Shown here in pieces: positions 17,842 through 27,477 of a stretch of 64,000 nucleotides of DNA. A model generated the notes under the pieces. That model searched no databases, was not told the origin of the DNA, and was given only the letters and a program-made list of their open reading frames with translations. The translations under genes were made by a program, and so were the position numbers. The stretch is from Piscinibacter gummiphilus (GTDB taxonomy: Bacteria > Pseudomonadota > Gammaproteobacteria > Burkholderiales > Burkholderiaceae_C). The stretch lies in contig NZ_CP015118.1 of the NCBI RefSeq assembly GCF_002116905.1, positions 2,604,001-2,668,000 on the forward strand. The letters run 5' to 3'. Positions within the stretch are counted from its first letter, which is position 1, and every line of letters begins with the position of its first letter.

Positions 17842-17862
17842 TCAATCAGCCTAGCGGGCGGG

Positions 17863-17893
17863 AACGAAAAAGGCCAGCGAGATGCTGGCCTTT
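17863..17893 (-). terminator. Intrinsic terminator of mdh
   Basis: AAAGGCCAGC (17869-17878) and GCTGGCCTTT (17884-17893) make a perfect ten-base stem with a five-base loop. On the minus strand it is followed by TTTTTCG. It lies about 20 bases past the mdh stop and before the CitE-like gene, which therefore needs its own promoter or read-through. Confidence 0.9.
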
Positions 17894-17913
17894 CGGGGTG
17901 ATCGCGAGAGCGA

Positions 17914-18900
17914 TCAGAGGAGGTGCTTGACGCCGTCCTGCTCTTCGGTGAGTTCCTTGAGCGTCAGGTCGATGCGTTCCTGGCTGAAGGCGTCGATGGG
18001 CAGGCCTTCGACGATCTTGTACTTGCCGTTCTCGGTGGTGACCGGGAAGCCGAAGATCACGTCCTTCGGGATGCCGTATTCGCCGTTCGACGGGATGCCC
18101 ATCGTGACCCACTTGCCGTTGGTGCCCAGGGCCCAGTCGCGCATGTGGTCGATGGCGGCGTTGGCGGCCGAGGCGGCCGAGCTCAGGCCGCGGGCGGCGA
18201 TGATGGCGGCGCCGCGCTTGCCCACGGTGGGCAGGAACGTGTCACGGTTCCACACGTCGTCGTTGATCGCTTCCTTGACGTTCTTGCCGTCGATGGTGGC
18301 GAAGCGGTAGTCGGCGTACATCGTGGGCGAGTGGTTGCCCCAGACGGTCAGCTTCTCGATGCCGCCGACGGTGCCGCCGGTCTTGGCCGCGATCTGCGAG
18401 GCAGCGCGGTTGTGGTCGAGGCGCAGCATGGCGGTGAAGTTCTCGCGCGGCAGGTCCGGCGCGCTCTTCATCGCGATGTAGGCGTTGGTGTTGGCGGGGT
18501 TGCCGACCACGAGCACCTTCACGTTGCGCGAGGCGACCTTGTTCAGGGCCTTGCCCTGCACCGTGAAGATCTGGGCGTTGGCGCTCAGCAGGTCCTTGCG
18601 CTCCATGCCCGGGCCGCGGGGGCGGGCGCCCACGAGGATGGCGTAGTCGGTGTTCTTGAAGGCGGACTCGGCGTCGCTGTGGGCTTCGATGCCGGCCAGC
18701 AGCGGGAACGCGCAGTCTTCGAGTTCCATGATCACGCCCTTGAGCGCGTTCTGGGCCTTCTCGTCGGGGATTTCCAGCAGCTGCAGGATCACCGGCTGGT
18801 CCTTGCCCAGCATTTCGCCGGAGGCGATACGGAACAGCAGGGCGTAACCGATCTGACCGGCGGCACCGGTGACAGCAACGCGAACGGGTTTCTTGCTCAT
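17914..18900 (-). CDS. mdh: Malate dehydrogenase
   Basis: The 328-residue product oxidises malate to oxaloacetate with NAD in the TCA cycle. It is of the longer type found in many betaproteobacteria rather than the E. coli type. The NAD-binding loop TGAAGQIG is at 11-18, the substrate arginine loop is GARPRGPGMERKDLL, and the catalytic histidine is in TVWGNHSPTMYAD with the partner Asp in RLDHNRA. GGAG lies seven bases before the ATG. A 16-bp palindrome upstream is shared with the divergent GntR gene, so that regulator probably controls it. Confidence 0.97.
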   Translation of the reverse strand: MSKKPVRVAVTGAAGQIGYALLFRIASGEMLGKDQPVILQLLEIPDEKAQNALKGVIMELEDCAFPLLAGIEAHSDAESAFKNTDYAILVGARPRGPGMERKDLLSANAQIFTVQGKALNKVASRNVKVLVVGNPANTNAYIAMKSAPDLPRENFTAMLRLDHNRAASQIAAKTGGTVGGIEKLTVWGNHSPTMYADYRFATIDGKNVKEAINDDVWNRDTFLPTVGKRGAAIIAARGLSSAASAANAAIDHMRDWALGTNGKWVTMGIPSNGEYGIPKDVIFGFPVTTENGKYKIVEGLPIDAFSQERIDLTLKELTEEQDGVKHLL

Positions 18901-19051
18901 GGGGGGACTCCGCTTGGAAGTGGTGAGGATTCGACGGTGGCAGGCGTTGGCGCGGGCGGCGAGGGTGTCACCGGAGGCGGCAGCGCGTCGGGGGCCAGAC
19001 CGGAAGTGTAGGCGAGTCTAGGGGCCAACCCGAAGTCCGTCAATGCTCTTA

Positions 19052-19067
19052 TGTCTTATATAAGACA
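19052..19067. promoter_or_regulatory. 16-bp palindrome between mdh and the GntR gene
   Basis: TGTCTTATATAAGACA is a perfect palindrome in an otherwise GC-rich gap, 52 bases before the GntR-type start and about 150 bases before mdh. Size, symmetry and AT-rich core fit an operator for a dimeric GntR protein. I see no second copy in front of acnB, sdhC or gltA. Confidence 0.75.
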
Positions 19068-19118
19068 GGCGGTCGGGATTCATGGACGCGAGGAGGGGCT
19101 TGTGCTGCAATCCGCCCC

Positions 19119-19880
19119 ATGGTTTCGTCCCCCGCCTCGTCCACCACCGACCCTGTGTCGGACGGACCGGCATTCAGCCCGCTGTACCAGCAGATCAAGA
19201 CGCTGATCACGCGCAGCCTGCAGGCCGGCGAGTGGCGGCCGGGCGAACTGATCCCGAGCGAGGTCGAACTCGCCGCGCGCTACAAGGTGAGCCAGGGCAC
19301 GGTGCGCAAGGCCATCGACGCGCTCGCCGACGAGAACCTCGTCGTGCGCCGCCAGGGCAAGGGCACCTTCGTCGCCACCCATTCCGAACAGAAGATCCAG
19401 TTCCGTTTCCTCCGGCTGATGTCCGACGACGGTGAAACGGGCAACGTGACCCGGCGCGTGATCGATTGCCGCAGGTTGCGCGCGCCGGCCGACGTGAGCC
19501 GCGCCCTCGAGCTGAAGGCGGGCGACCCCGTCGTCGAGGTGCGCCGCGTGATGCACTTCCGGGGCGTGCCCGTGGTGCTCGACGACATCTGGTTGCCGGG
19601 CAACCTCTTCAAGGGCCTCACGGGCGAGCGGCTCGCCGAGTACCGCGGGCCCATGTACGGCATGTTCGAGACCGAGTTCGGCGTGCGCATGATCCGCGCC
19701 GAGGAACAATTGAGGGCCGTGGCTGCCGACGCGACGGCCTCGGAACTTCTGCAGGTGGCGCAGGGTGCGCCGCTGCTGAGCGTGGAGCGCCTGTCGCGCA
19801 CCTACGACGACAAGCCGGTCGAGCTGCGGCGCGGCCTTTACAACACCGAGGCGCACTACTACCGCAACGAACTGAGTTGA
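19119..19880 (+). CDS. GntR-family regulator with UTRA sensor domain (HutC type)
   Basis: The 253-residue product has a winged helix-turn-helix at about 19-90 (PLYQQIKTLITRSL, then IPSEVELAARYKVSQGTVRKA and a wing at RRQGKGTFV). A UTRA ligand domain follows (VMHFRGVPVVLDDIWLPG and LSVERLSRTYDDKPVELRR). It lies between divergent mdh and the codirectional sdh operon, so regulation of TCA genes by an organic acid is a natural inference. It lacks its own terminator before the sdh promoter region. Confidence 0.9.
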   Translation: MVSSPASSTTDPVSDGPAFSPLYQQIKTLITRSLQAGEWRPGELIPSEVELAARYKVSQGTVRKAIDALADENLVVRRQGKGTFVATHSEQKIQFRFLRLMSDDGETGNVTRRVIDCRRLRAPADVSRALELKAGDPVVEVRRVMHFRGVPVVLDDIWLPGNLFKGLTGERLAEYRGPMYGMFETEFGVRMIRAEEQLRAVAADATASELLQVAQGAPLLSVERLSRTYDDKPVELRRGLYNTEAHYYRNELS

Positions 19881-19923
19881 ACAGCGTGTGGTGTTTGTGC
19901 GCGGATCGAGCCGCGGACTGACA

Positions 19924-19958
19924 TTGCGCGAGCGCAACGTGCTGCGTTGCAATAAAAT
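19924..19958 (+). promoter_or_regulatory. Upstream region of the sdh operon with overlapping inverted repeats
   Basis: TTGCGC-GA-GCGCAA (19924-19937) overlaps GCAACG-N5-CGTTGC (19934-19950), and TAAAAT (19953-19958) directly after fits a -10 box. A small hairpin, CCACA/TGTGG, follows at 19959-19975. Transcription for sdhCDABE-gltA most likely starts here, with the inverted repeats placed to act as operators. Confidence 0.5.
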
Positions 19959-20039
19959 CCACAAGTTTCCTGTGGCTATGGTCGCGGGTCGAAGGGGCCA
20001 TCCGGGTCCCGTCCTTCTTTGTCAGAGCAACGAGGTTTT

Positions 20040-20456
20040 ATGTCAGACACCATCAAACAGCGACCGGGCACGATGCGTCTCGTCGACGCGACCCAGTACC
20101 GCCTGCCTCCGGCCGGCTGGGTCTCGATCCTGCACCGCGTGAGCGGGATCATCATGTTCGTGCTGTTGCCGTTCATCATCTGGCTGCTCGACAACAGCCT
20201 CAACTCCGACGTCACGTACCAGTACATCGCCGACGTGTTCGTGGGCGGCCTCGGCTTCGTGCCGGGCTGGTTCTTCAAGCTGGTGGTGCTCGCGCTGATC
20301 TGGGCCTACCTGCACCACTTCACCGCCGGCGTGCGCCACCTCTACATGGACGCCACCCACTCGGTGAGCAAGGAATTCGGCCGCAGCTCGGCCGTCGCCA
20401 CGCTGGCCATCAGCCTGCTGCTGACGGCTGCCCTGGGCTTCAAGCTCTTCTTCTGA
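20040..20456 (+). CDS. sdhC: Succinate dehydrogenase cytochrome b556 subunit
   Basis: The 138-residue product is one of two membrane anchors of complex II, which binds haem b and ubiquinone. Three membrane helices are visible. SILHRVSG carries the quinone-site Ser29 and Arg33, and HHFTAGVRHLYMD carries candidate haem-ligand histidines. I start at ATG 20040, which has GAGG upstream; the TTG seven codons earlier has no such site. It is the first gene of sdhCDABE. Confidence 0.95.
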   Translation: MSDTIKQRPGTMRLVDATQYRLPPAGWVSILHRVSGIIMFVLLPFIIWLLDNSLNSDVTYQYIADVFVGGLGFVPGWFFKLVVLALIWAYLHHFTAGVRHLYMDATHSVSKEFGRSSAVATLAISLLLTAALGFKLFF

Positions 20457-20472
20457 TCCGGAACCTCCGAAC

Positions 20473-20838
20473 ATGACAACTCCGAACTACGGTTCCAAGC
20501 GCGTCGTCGTCGGCGCGCACTACGGCCTGCGCGACTGGCTTGCGCAGCGCGTCACCGCCGTGCTGATGGCGCTGTTCACCGTCGCGCTCATCGTGCAGAT
20601 CCTCTTCGGCGCCGAGATGGGCTACGCCAAGTGGAGCGCCATCTTCTCGTCGCAGTGGATGAAGCTGCTGACGTTCGTCACCATCGTGGCCCTGCTGTAC
20701 CACGTGTGGGTGGGCATGCGCGACGTGCTGATGGACTACGTCAAGGCCGTGGGCGTGAAGCTCGCGCTTCAGGTGGCCGTGATCGTTTGGCTGGTGGGTT
20801 GTGGCGGCTGGGCCGTCCAAGTGCTGTGGAGACTGTAA
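20473..20838 (+). CDS. sdhD: Succinate dehydrogenase membrane anchor subunit
   Basis: The 121-residue product is the second complex II anchor. Three hydrophobic helices are present. His77 in LLYHVWVGMRD and Tyr89 in MDYVK have the same 12-residue spacing as the haem-ligand His and quinone-site Tyr of E. coli SdhD. The gene lies 16 bases after sdhC and 2 bases before the sdhA start I chose, so translation is probably coupled. Confidence 0.94.
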   Translation: MTTPNYGSKRVVVGAHYGLRDWLAQRVTAVLMALFTVALIVQILFGAEMGYAKWSAIFSSQWMKLLTFVTIVALLYHVWVGMRDVLMDYVKAVGVKLALQVAVIVWLVGCGGWAVQVLWRL

Positions 20839-20840
20839 AC

Positions 20841-22634
20841 GTGAGCGCAACTACTTCTGTGACCAAGCGCAAGTTCGACGTCGTGATCGTCGGGGCCGGC
20901 GGCTCCGGCATGCGGGCTTCGCTGCAGCTGGCCCAGGCCGGCCTGAACGTGGCCGTGCTGTCGAAGGTCTTCCCGACCCGCTCGCACACCGTCGCCGCCC
21001 AGGGTGGCATCGGCGCCTCGCTCGGCAACATGTCCGAGGACAACTGGCACTACCACTTCTTCGACACGGTGAAGGGTTCCGACTGGCTCGGCGACCAGGA
21101 CGCCATCGAGTTCATGTGCCGTGAAGCCCCGAAGGTCGTGTACGAGCTCGAGCACTTCGGCATGCCGTTCGACCGCAACCCCGACGGCACCATCTACCAG
21201 CGCCCGTTCGGCGGCCACACCGCCAACTACGGCGAGAAGCCCGTGCAACGCGCCTGCGCCGCGGCCGACCGCACCGGTCACGCGATGCTGCACACGCTGT
21301 ACCAGCAGAACGTCAAGGCCCGCACGAACTTCTTCGTCGAGTGGATGGCGCTCGACCTGATCCGTGACGACAGCGGCGACGTCGTCGGTGTCACCGCCCT
21401 CGAGATGGAAACGGGCGACGTGCACATCCTCGAAGCCAAGACCGTGCTGCTCGCCACCGGCGGGGCAGGGCGCATCTTCGCGGCCTCCACGAACGCGTTC
21501 ATCAACACCGGCGACGGCCTCGGCATGGCCGCCCGCGCCGGCATCCCGCTGCAGGACATGGAGTTCTGGCAGTTCCACCCCACCGGCGTGGCCGGCGCGG
21601 GCGTGCTGCTGACCGAAGGCTGCCGCGGCGAAGGCGCCATCCTGCGCAACAGCAACGGCGAACGCTTCATGGAGCGCTACGCGCCCACGCTGAAGGACCT
21701 GGCCCCGCGCGACTTCGTGTCCCGCTGCATGGACCAGGAAATCAAGGAAGGCCGTGGCTGCGGTCCCAACAAGGACTACGTGGTCCTCGACATGACCCAC
21801 CTGGGCGCCGAGACCATCATGAAGCGCCTGCCGTCCGTGTTCGAGATCGGCCACAACTTCGCGAACGTCGACATCACGAAGGAGCCGATCCCCGTGGTGC
21901 CCACCATCCACTACCAGATGGGCGGCATCCCGACGAACATCCACGGCCAGGTCGTGGTGCCGAAGGACGGCAAGAACGAGATCATCAACGGACTCTATGC
22001 CGTGGGCGAATGCGCCTGCGTGAGCGTGCACGGCGCGAACCGCCTGGGCACGAACTCGCTGCTCGACCTGCTGGTGTTCGGCCGTGCGGCCGGCAACCAC
22101 ATCGTCGACGCGAACCTGAAGGCCAAGGGCCACAAGGACCTGCCGGCCACCGCTGCCGACTTCACGCTGTCGCGCCTCGCGAAATACGAGTCGAGCACGT
22201 CGGGCGAATATGCCCAGGACGTGGCCAACGACATCCGCTCCACCATGCAGGCCCACGCCGCGGTGTTCCGCACCCAGGCCGTGATGGACGAGGGTGTGAA
22301 GCAGATCAAGGAAGTCGCCAAGCGCGTGAAGAACATCCACCTGGCCGACAAGTCCAAGGTGTTCAACACGGCCCGCATCGAGGCGCTGGAAGTCGAGAAC
22401 CTCATCGAGGTGGCCCTGGCCACGATGATCTCGGCCGCCGCCCGCCACGAGAGCCGCGGTGCACACACCGTCGACGACTACGGCGACACGCCGGAGTTCC
22501 CGAACGGCCGCAACGACAAGGAATGGATGAAGCACACGCTGTGGTACTCGTCCGACCTGCGCCTCGAGTACAAGCCGGTGAACCTCACGCCGCTGACCAC
22601 CGCGTCGATCCCGCCGAAGGTGCGTTCGTTCTGA
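20841..22634 (+). CDS. sdhA: Succinate dehydrogenase flavoprotein subunit
   Basis: The 597-residue product oxidises succinate to fumarate with covalently bound FAD. I start at GTG 20841, just after the sdhD stop, with GGAG upstream; a longer open frame would run back through sdhD. The FAD loop GAGGSG is at 18-23, the flavin-linked histidine is His49 in RSHTVAAQGG, and the active-site segments QFHPTG and HGANRLGTNSLLDL are present. Length matches the family. SdhE, encoded two genes on, is the expected flavinylation factor. Confidence 0.97.
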   Translation: MSATTSVTKRKFDVVIVGAGGSGMRASLQLAQAGLNVAVLSKVFPTRSHTVAAQGGIGASLGNMSEDNWHYHFFDTVKGSDWLGDQDAIEFMCREAPKVVYELEHFGMPFDRNPDGTIYQRPFGGHTANYGEKPVQRACAAADRTGHAMLHTLYQQNVKARTNFFVEWMALDLIRDDSGDVVGVTALEMETGDVHILEAKTVLLATGGAGRIFAASTNAFINTGDGLGMAARAGIPLQDMEFWQFHPTGVAGAGVLLTEGCRGEGAILRNSNGERFMERYAPTLKDLAPRDFVSRCMDQEIKEGRGCGPNKDYVVLDMTHLGAETIMKRLPSVFEIGHNFANVDITKEPIPVVPTIHYQMGGIPTNIHGQVVVPKDGKNEIINGLYAVGECACVSVHGANRLGTNSLLDLLVFGRAAGNHIVDANLKAKGHKDLPATAADFTLSRLAKYESSTSGEYAQDVANDIRSTMQAHAAVFRTQAVMDEGVKQIKEVAKRVKNIHLADKSKVFNTARIEALEVENLIEVALATMISAAARHESRGAHTVDDYGDTPEFPNGRNDKEWMKHTLWYSSDLRLEYKPVNLTPLTTASIPPKVRSF

Positions 22635-22671
22635 ACGGCCGGACCTCCCTTAGCGCACCAGGAAAGAAGTC

Positions 22672-23376
22672 ATGACCAAGCGTGTATTCCAGATCTACCG
22701 CTACGACCCCGACACCGACACGAAGCCGCGCATGCAGACCATCGAGGTCGAGCTCGACGGCAGCGAGCGCATGCTGCTCGACGCCCTCGTGAAGCTCAAG
22801 CAGGTGGACCCGACGCTGTCGTTCCGCCGCTCGTGCCGCGAAGGCGTCTGCGGTTCGGACGCGATGAACATCAACGGCAAGAACGGCCTCGCGTGCCTCA
22901 CGAACATGCGCACGCTCAAGGACCCGATCGTGCTGAAGCCGCTGCCGGGGCTGCCGGTCATCCGCGACCTGATCGTGGACATGACCCAGTTCTTCACGCA
23001 GTACAACTCGATCAAGCCGTACCTCGTGAACGACGTGCCGCCGCCCGAGAAGGAGCGTCTGCAGTCGCCCGAGGAGCGTGAAGAGCTCAACGGCCTGTAC
23101 GAGTGCATCCTGTGCGCGAGCTGCTCCACGAGCTGCCCCAGCTTCTGGTGGAACCCCGACAAGTTCGTCGGCCCCGCCGGCCTGCTGCAGGCCTACCGTT
23201 TCATCGCCGACAGCCGAGACCAGGGCACGGCGGAACGCCTCGACAACCTCGAGGACCCGTACCGCCTGTTCCGGTGCCACACGATCATGAATTGCGTGGA
23301 CGTCTGCCCGAAGGGCCTCAACCCCACCAAGGCCATTGGGAAGATCAAAGAGCTGATGGTGCGCCGCGCGGTTTAA
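22672..23376 (+). CDS. sdhB: Succinate dehydrogenase iron-sulfur subunit
   Basis: The 234-residue product passes electrons from FAD to ubiquinone. Three clusters are visible: [2Fe-2S] with Cys55, Cys60, Asp63 and Cys75; [4Fe-4S] with Cys145, Cys148 and Cys151; and [3Fe-4S] with Cys155, Cys202 and Cys208, with Cys212 finishing the [4Fe-4S] set in the usual arrangement. The Asp63 substitution is normal in proteobacterial SdhB. It sits between sdhA and sdhE. Confidence 0.97.
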   Translation: MTKRVFQIYRYDPDTDTKPRMQTIEVELDGSERMLLDALVKLKQVDPTLSFRRSCREGVCGSDAMNINGKNGLACLTNMRTLKDPIVLKPLPGLPVIRDLIVDMTQFFTQYNSIKPYLVNDVPPPEKERLQSPEEREELNGLYECILCASCSTSCPSFWWNPDKFVGPAGLLQAYRFIADSRDQGTAERLDNLEDPYRLFRCHTIMNCVDVCPKGLNPTKAIGKIKELMVRRAV

Positions 23377-23380
23377 TCCC

Positions 23381-23659
23381 ATGACCGAGCAACTGATCGA
23401 TGCCCGGGCTCTCAGCAAGCTGAAGTGGCGCTGCCGCCGCGGCTTGCTGGAGAATGATCTGTTCGTCGAGCGCTTCTTCGTTCGCCACGAAGCCACCTTG
23501 ACGGAGAATCAGGCCCAAGCCTTGCTCGCGTTGATGGACCTGTCCGACAACGACCTGCTCGATCTGTTGCTCGCCCGGAAGGAACCCGAGGGCGAATTGG
23601 CGACCGAAGAGGTGCTGACCGTTCTGCACCAGCTTCGGGCGCCCGCGCTGCCCCGCTGA
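23381..23659 (+). CDS. sdhE: FAD assembly factor SdhE
   Basis: The 92-residue helical protein promotes covalent attachment of FAD to SdhA. The signature R-G-x-x-E is Arg20-Gly21-Leu-Leu-Glu24, followed by NDLFVERFF and the MDLSDNDLLDLLL helix. It begins four bases after sdhB, as in many betaproteobacteria, and precedes gltA by about 60 bases. Confidence 0.93.
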   Translation: MTEQLIDARALSKLKWRCRRGLLENDLFVERFFVRHEATLTENQAQALLALMDLSDNDLLDLLLARKEPEGELATEEVLTVLHQLRAPALPR

Positions 23660-23722
23660 CGTCTGCCCAAGCAGCCGATGAAGAGTGTCTTTCCCGCAAT
23701 TTTTCGTTTTTAAGGAATGCCC

Positions 23723-25033
<1,311 letters not shown>

Positions 25034-25084
25034 ACGCCGTTTCGGAGGCCGGTCCGAAAGGGCCGACCCCTCGAAATCGCAAAG

Positions 25085-25115
25085 AAACCCCGGCCTCGAG
25101 CCGGGGTTTTTGTTG
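25085..25115 (+). terminator. Intrinsic terminator of sdhCDABE-gltA
   Basis: AAACCCCGGC (25085-25094) and GCCGGGGTTT (25100-25109) form a perfect ten-base stem with a five-base loop, followed by TTTTGTTG. It lies about 50 bases after the gltA stop. Confidence 0.92.
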
Positions 25116-25169
25116 CGAAACGCCTAAAATCAGCCTCTTCCCCTGCCAGAGCCACGGAAAACGCAAGCC

Positions 25170-26579
25170 ATGGGCCGCACGCTGTACGACAAGATCTGGG
25201 ACGAACACGTCGTCCACACCGAAGAGGACGGCACCGCCGTGCTCTACATCGACCGCCACCTGGTGCACGAAGTCACCAGCCCGCAGGCCTTCGAAGGCCT
25301 GGAGCAGGCGCACCGCAAGGTGTGGCGCCTGTCCGCCAACCTGGCGGTCAGCGACCACAACGTGCCCACCACCGACCGCTCGCACGGCATCGCCGACCCG
25401 GTCTCGCGCCTGCAGGTCGACACGCTCGACGCCAACTGCGACCGCCTGGGCATCACGCAGTTCAAGATGAACGACAAGCGCCAGGGCATCGTGCACGTCA
25501 TCGGCCCGGAGCAAGGCGCCACGCTGCCCGGCATGACCGTGGTCTGCGGTGACTCGCACACGTCCACGCACGGCGCGTTCGGCGCGCTGGCGCACGGCAT
25601 CGGCACCAGCGAGGTCGAGCACGTGCTCGCCACGCAGACGCTGCTCGCCCGCAAGGCGAAGAACATGCTCGTGAAGGTCGAGGGCCAGCTGCCCTTCGGC
25701 TGCGGCGCGAAGGACATCGTGCTCGCCATCATCGGCCGCATCGGCACCGCCGGCGGCACGGGCTACACCATCGAGTTCGCCGGCTCGGCCATCCGTGCGC
25801 TGAGCATGGAAGGCCGCATGACGGTCTGCAACATGGCCATCGAGGGCGGCGCCCGCGCGGGCCTGGTGGCCGTCGACGACACCACCATCCAGTACGTGCA
25901 GAACCGCCCGTTCTCGCCCACCGGTCCCGAACTGCAGCAGGCCATCACCTACTGGCGCACGCTGCATTCCGATGCCGACGCGAAGTTCGATGCGGTGGTC
26001 GAACTCGACGCCACGCAGATCCGCCCGCAGGTCACCTGGGGCACCTCGCCCGAGATGGTGCTTTCCATCGAGGACCGCGTGCCGGACCCCGATCGCGAGA
26101 AGGACGCGAACAAGCGCGGCGCCATGGAACGCGCGCTGACGTACATGAACCTCGAGCCGAACAAGCCCATCGCGGACATCCTGATCGACAAGGTGTTCAT
26201 CGGCTCGTGCACCAACTCCCGCATCGAGGACATGCGCGAGGCCGCGGCCGTCGTTCGCCGCCTGGGCCGCAAGCTCGCGAAGAACGTGAAGCTGGCGCTC
26301 GTGGTGCCGGGGTCCGGGCTCGTGAAGGAGCAGGCCGAGCGCGAAGGCCTCGACAAGATCTTCACCGACGCGGGCTTCGAATGGCGCGAGCCGGGCTGTT
26401 CCATGTGCCTGGCCATGAACGCCGACCGGCTGGAGCCGGGTGAGCGCTGCGCGTCCACGTCCAACCGCAACTTCGAGGGGCGGCAGGGCGCGGGTGGCCG
26501 CACGCACCTGGTGAGCCCGGCCATGGCGGCCGCGGCCGCCATCGAAGGCCATTTCGTCGACGTGCGTCGGCTCGCCTGA
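25170..26579 (+). CDS. leuC: 3-isopropylmalate dehydratase large subunit
   Basis: The 469-residue product isomerises 2- to 3-isopropylmalate in leucine synthesis together with LeuD. It belongs to the aconitase superfamily. The cluster ligands are Cys347 (GSCTNSR) and Cys410 and Cys413 (PGCSMCLAM). HVVHTEEDGTAVLYIDRHLVHE near the start and CGDSHTSTHGAFGALAHGIG are family segments. It is followed by a small lipoprotein gene and then leuD and leuB on the same strand. Confidence 0.96.
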   Translation: MGRTLYDKIWDEHVVHTEEDGTAVLYIDRHLVHEVTSPQAFEGLEQAHRKVWRLSANLAVSDHNVPTTDRSHGIADPVSRLQVDTLDANCDRLGITQFKMNDKRQGIVHVIGPEQGATLPGMTVVCGDSHTSTHGAFGALAHGIGTSEVEHVLATQTLLARKAKNMLVKVEGQLPFGCGAKDIVLAIIGRIGTAGGTGYTIEFAGSAIRALSMEGRMTVCNMAIEGGARAGLVAVDDTTIQYVQNRPFSPTGPELQQAITYWRTLHSDADAKFDAVVELDATQIRPQVTWGTSPEMVLSIEDRVPDPDREKDANKRGAMERALTYMNLEPNKPIADILIDKVFIGSCTNSRIEDMREAAAVVRRLGRKLAKNVKLALVVPGSGLVKEQAEREGLDKIFTDAGFEWREPGCSMCLAMNADRLEPGERCASTSNRNFEGRQGAGGRTHLVSPAMAAAAAIEGHFVDVRRLA

Positions 26580-26619
26580 CACACTGAGGGCTCCACCACC
26601 TCCCCGAAAGGACGATCCC

Positions 26620-26754
26620 ATGAAAAAGATCACTGCCATCCTGTTCGCCAGCGCCTGCCTCGTGCTCGTCGGTTGCAACACCGTCAGCGGCTTTGGCAGG
26701 GACGTTCAGAAGGCCGGGGAGAAGGTGGAGGAATCCGCCGACAAGAAGAAGTAA
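26620..26754 (+). CDS. Entericidin-type small lipoprotein
   Basis: This 44-residue gene has AAAGGA seven bases before its ATG. The product starts MKKITAILFASACLVLVGC, a lipoprotein signal with lipobox LVGC and lipidated Cys19, followed by NTVSGFGRDVQKAGEKVEE and a lysine-rich end. This is the entericidin A/B pattern: a small amphipathic membrane lipoprotein. It lies inside the leucine operon, 40 bases after leuC and 17 before leuD. I cannot tell whether it acts as toxin, antidote or neither. Confidence 0.85.
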   Translation: MKKITAILFASACLVLVGCNTVSGFGRDVQKAGEKVEESADKKK

Positions 26755-26771
26755 GCGTCACTTAGGACACC

Positions 26772-27416
26772 ATGCAAGCTTTTCGCATCCACAAGGGCTT
26801 GGTCGCGCCGCTCGACCGTGAAAACGTCGACACCGACGCGATCATTCCCAAGCAGTTCCTGAAGTCCATCAAGCGCACGGGCTTCGGCCCGAACCTGTTC
26901 GACGAATGGCGCTACCTCGACCATGGCGAACCCGGCCAGGACCCCGCCACGCGCAAGGTGAACCCTGATTTCGTGCTGAACCAGCCGCGCTACAAAGGCG
27001 CGTCGGTGCTGCTCACGCGCCAGAACTTCGGCTGCGGCTCGTCGCGCGAGCACGCCCCGTGGGCGCTCGACCAGTACGGCTTCCGGGCCATCATCGCCCC
27101 GAGCTACGCCGACATCTTCTTCAACAACAGCTTCAAGAACGGCCTGCTGCCCATCGTGCTGCCCGAGCACGAGGTGGCGCGCCTGTTCGACGAGGTCAAC
27201 GCGTTCGTGGGCTACGAGCTCACCGTCGACCTGGAGCGCCAGGTGGTCGTGAAGCCCGACGGCGGCGAGCTGCCGTTCCAGATCGAGGCGTTCCGCAAGT
27301 ACTGCCTCGTCAACGGCTTCGACGACATCGGCCTCACGCTGCGCCATGCCGACAAGATCAAGGCGTTCGAGGCCGAGCGCCTGCTGACCAAACCGTGGCT
27401 CGCCCACACGCTGTGA
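26772..27416 (+). CDS. leuD: 3-isopropylmalate dehydratase small subunit
   Basis: The 214-residue swivel-domain subunit pairs with LeuC. Family segments are FRIHKGLVAPLDRENVDTDA, IIPKQFLKSIKRTGFG, QNFGCGSSREHAPWAL and APSYADIFFNNSFKNGLLP. Length is normal. The gene lies between the entericidin-type gene and leuB. Confidence 0.96.
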   Translation: MQAFRIHKGLVAPLDRENVDTDAIIPKQFLKSIKRTGFGPNLFDEWRYLDHGEPGQDPATRKVNPDFVLNQPRYKGASVLLTRQNFGCGSSREHAPWALDQYGFRAIIAPSYADIFFNNSFKNGLLPIVLPEHEVARLFDEVNAFVGYELTVDLERQVVVKPDGGELPFQIEAFRKYCLVNGFDDIGLTLRHADKIKAFEAERLLTKPWLAHTL

Positions 27417-27477
27417 CCCCGGGCCCGGCCTTGAGCCTGCGCCGACCGTGTTGACTGTGAACTGAAGGAACAGATTC

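Noticed and set aside
20769..22535. A 588-codon minus-strand frame opposite sdhA
   Set aside because: Same reason: it is a shadow of sdhA with no recognisable domain or ribosome site.
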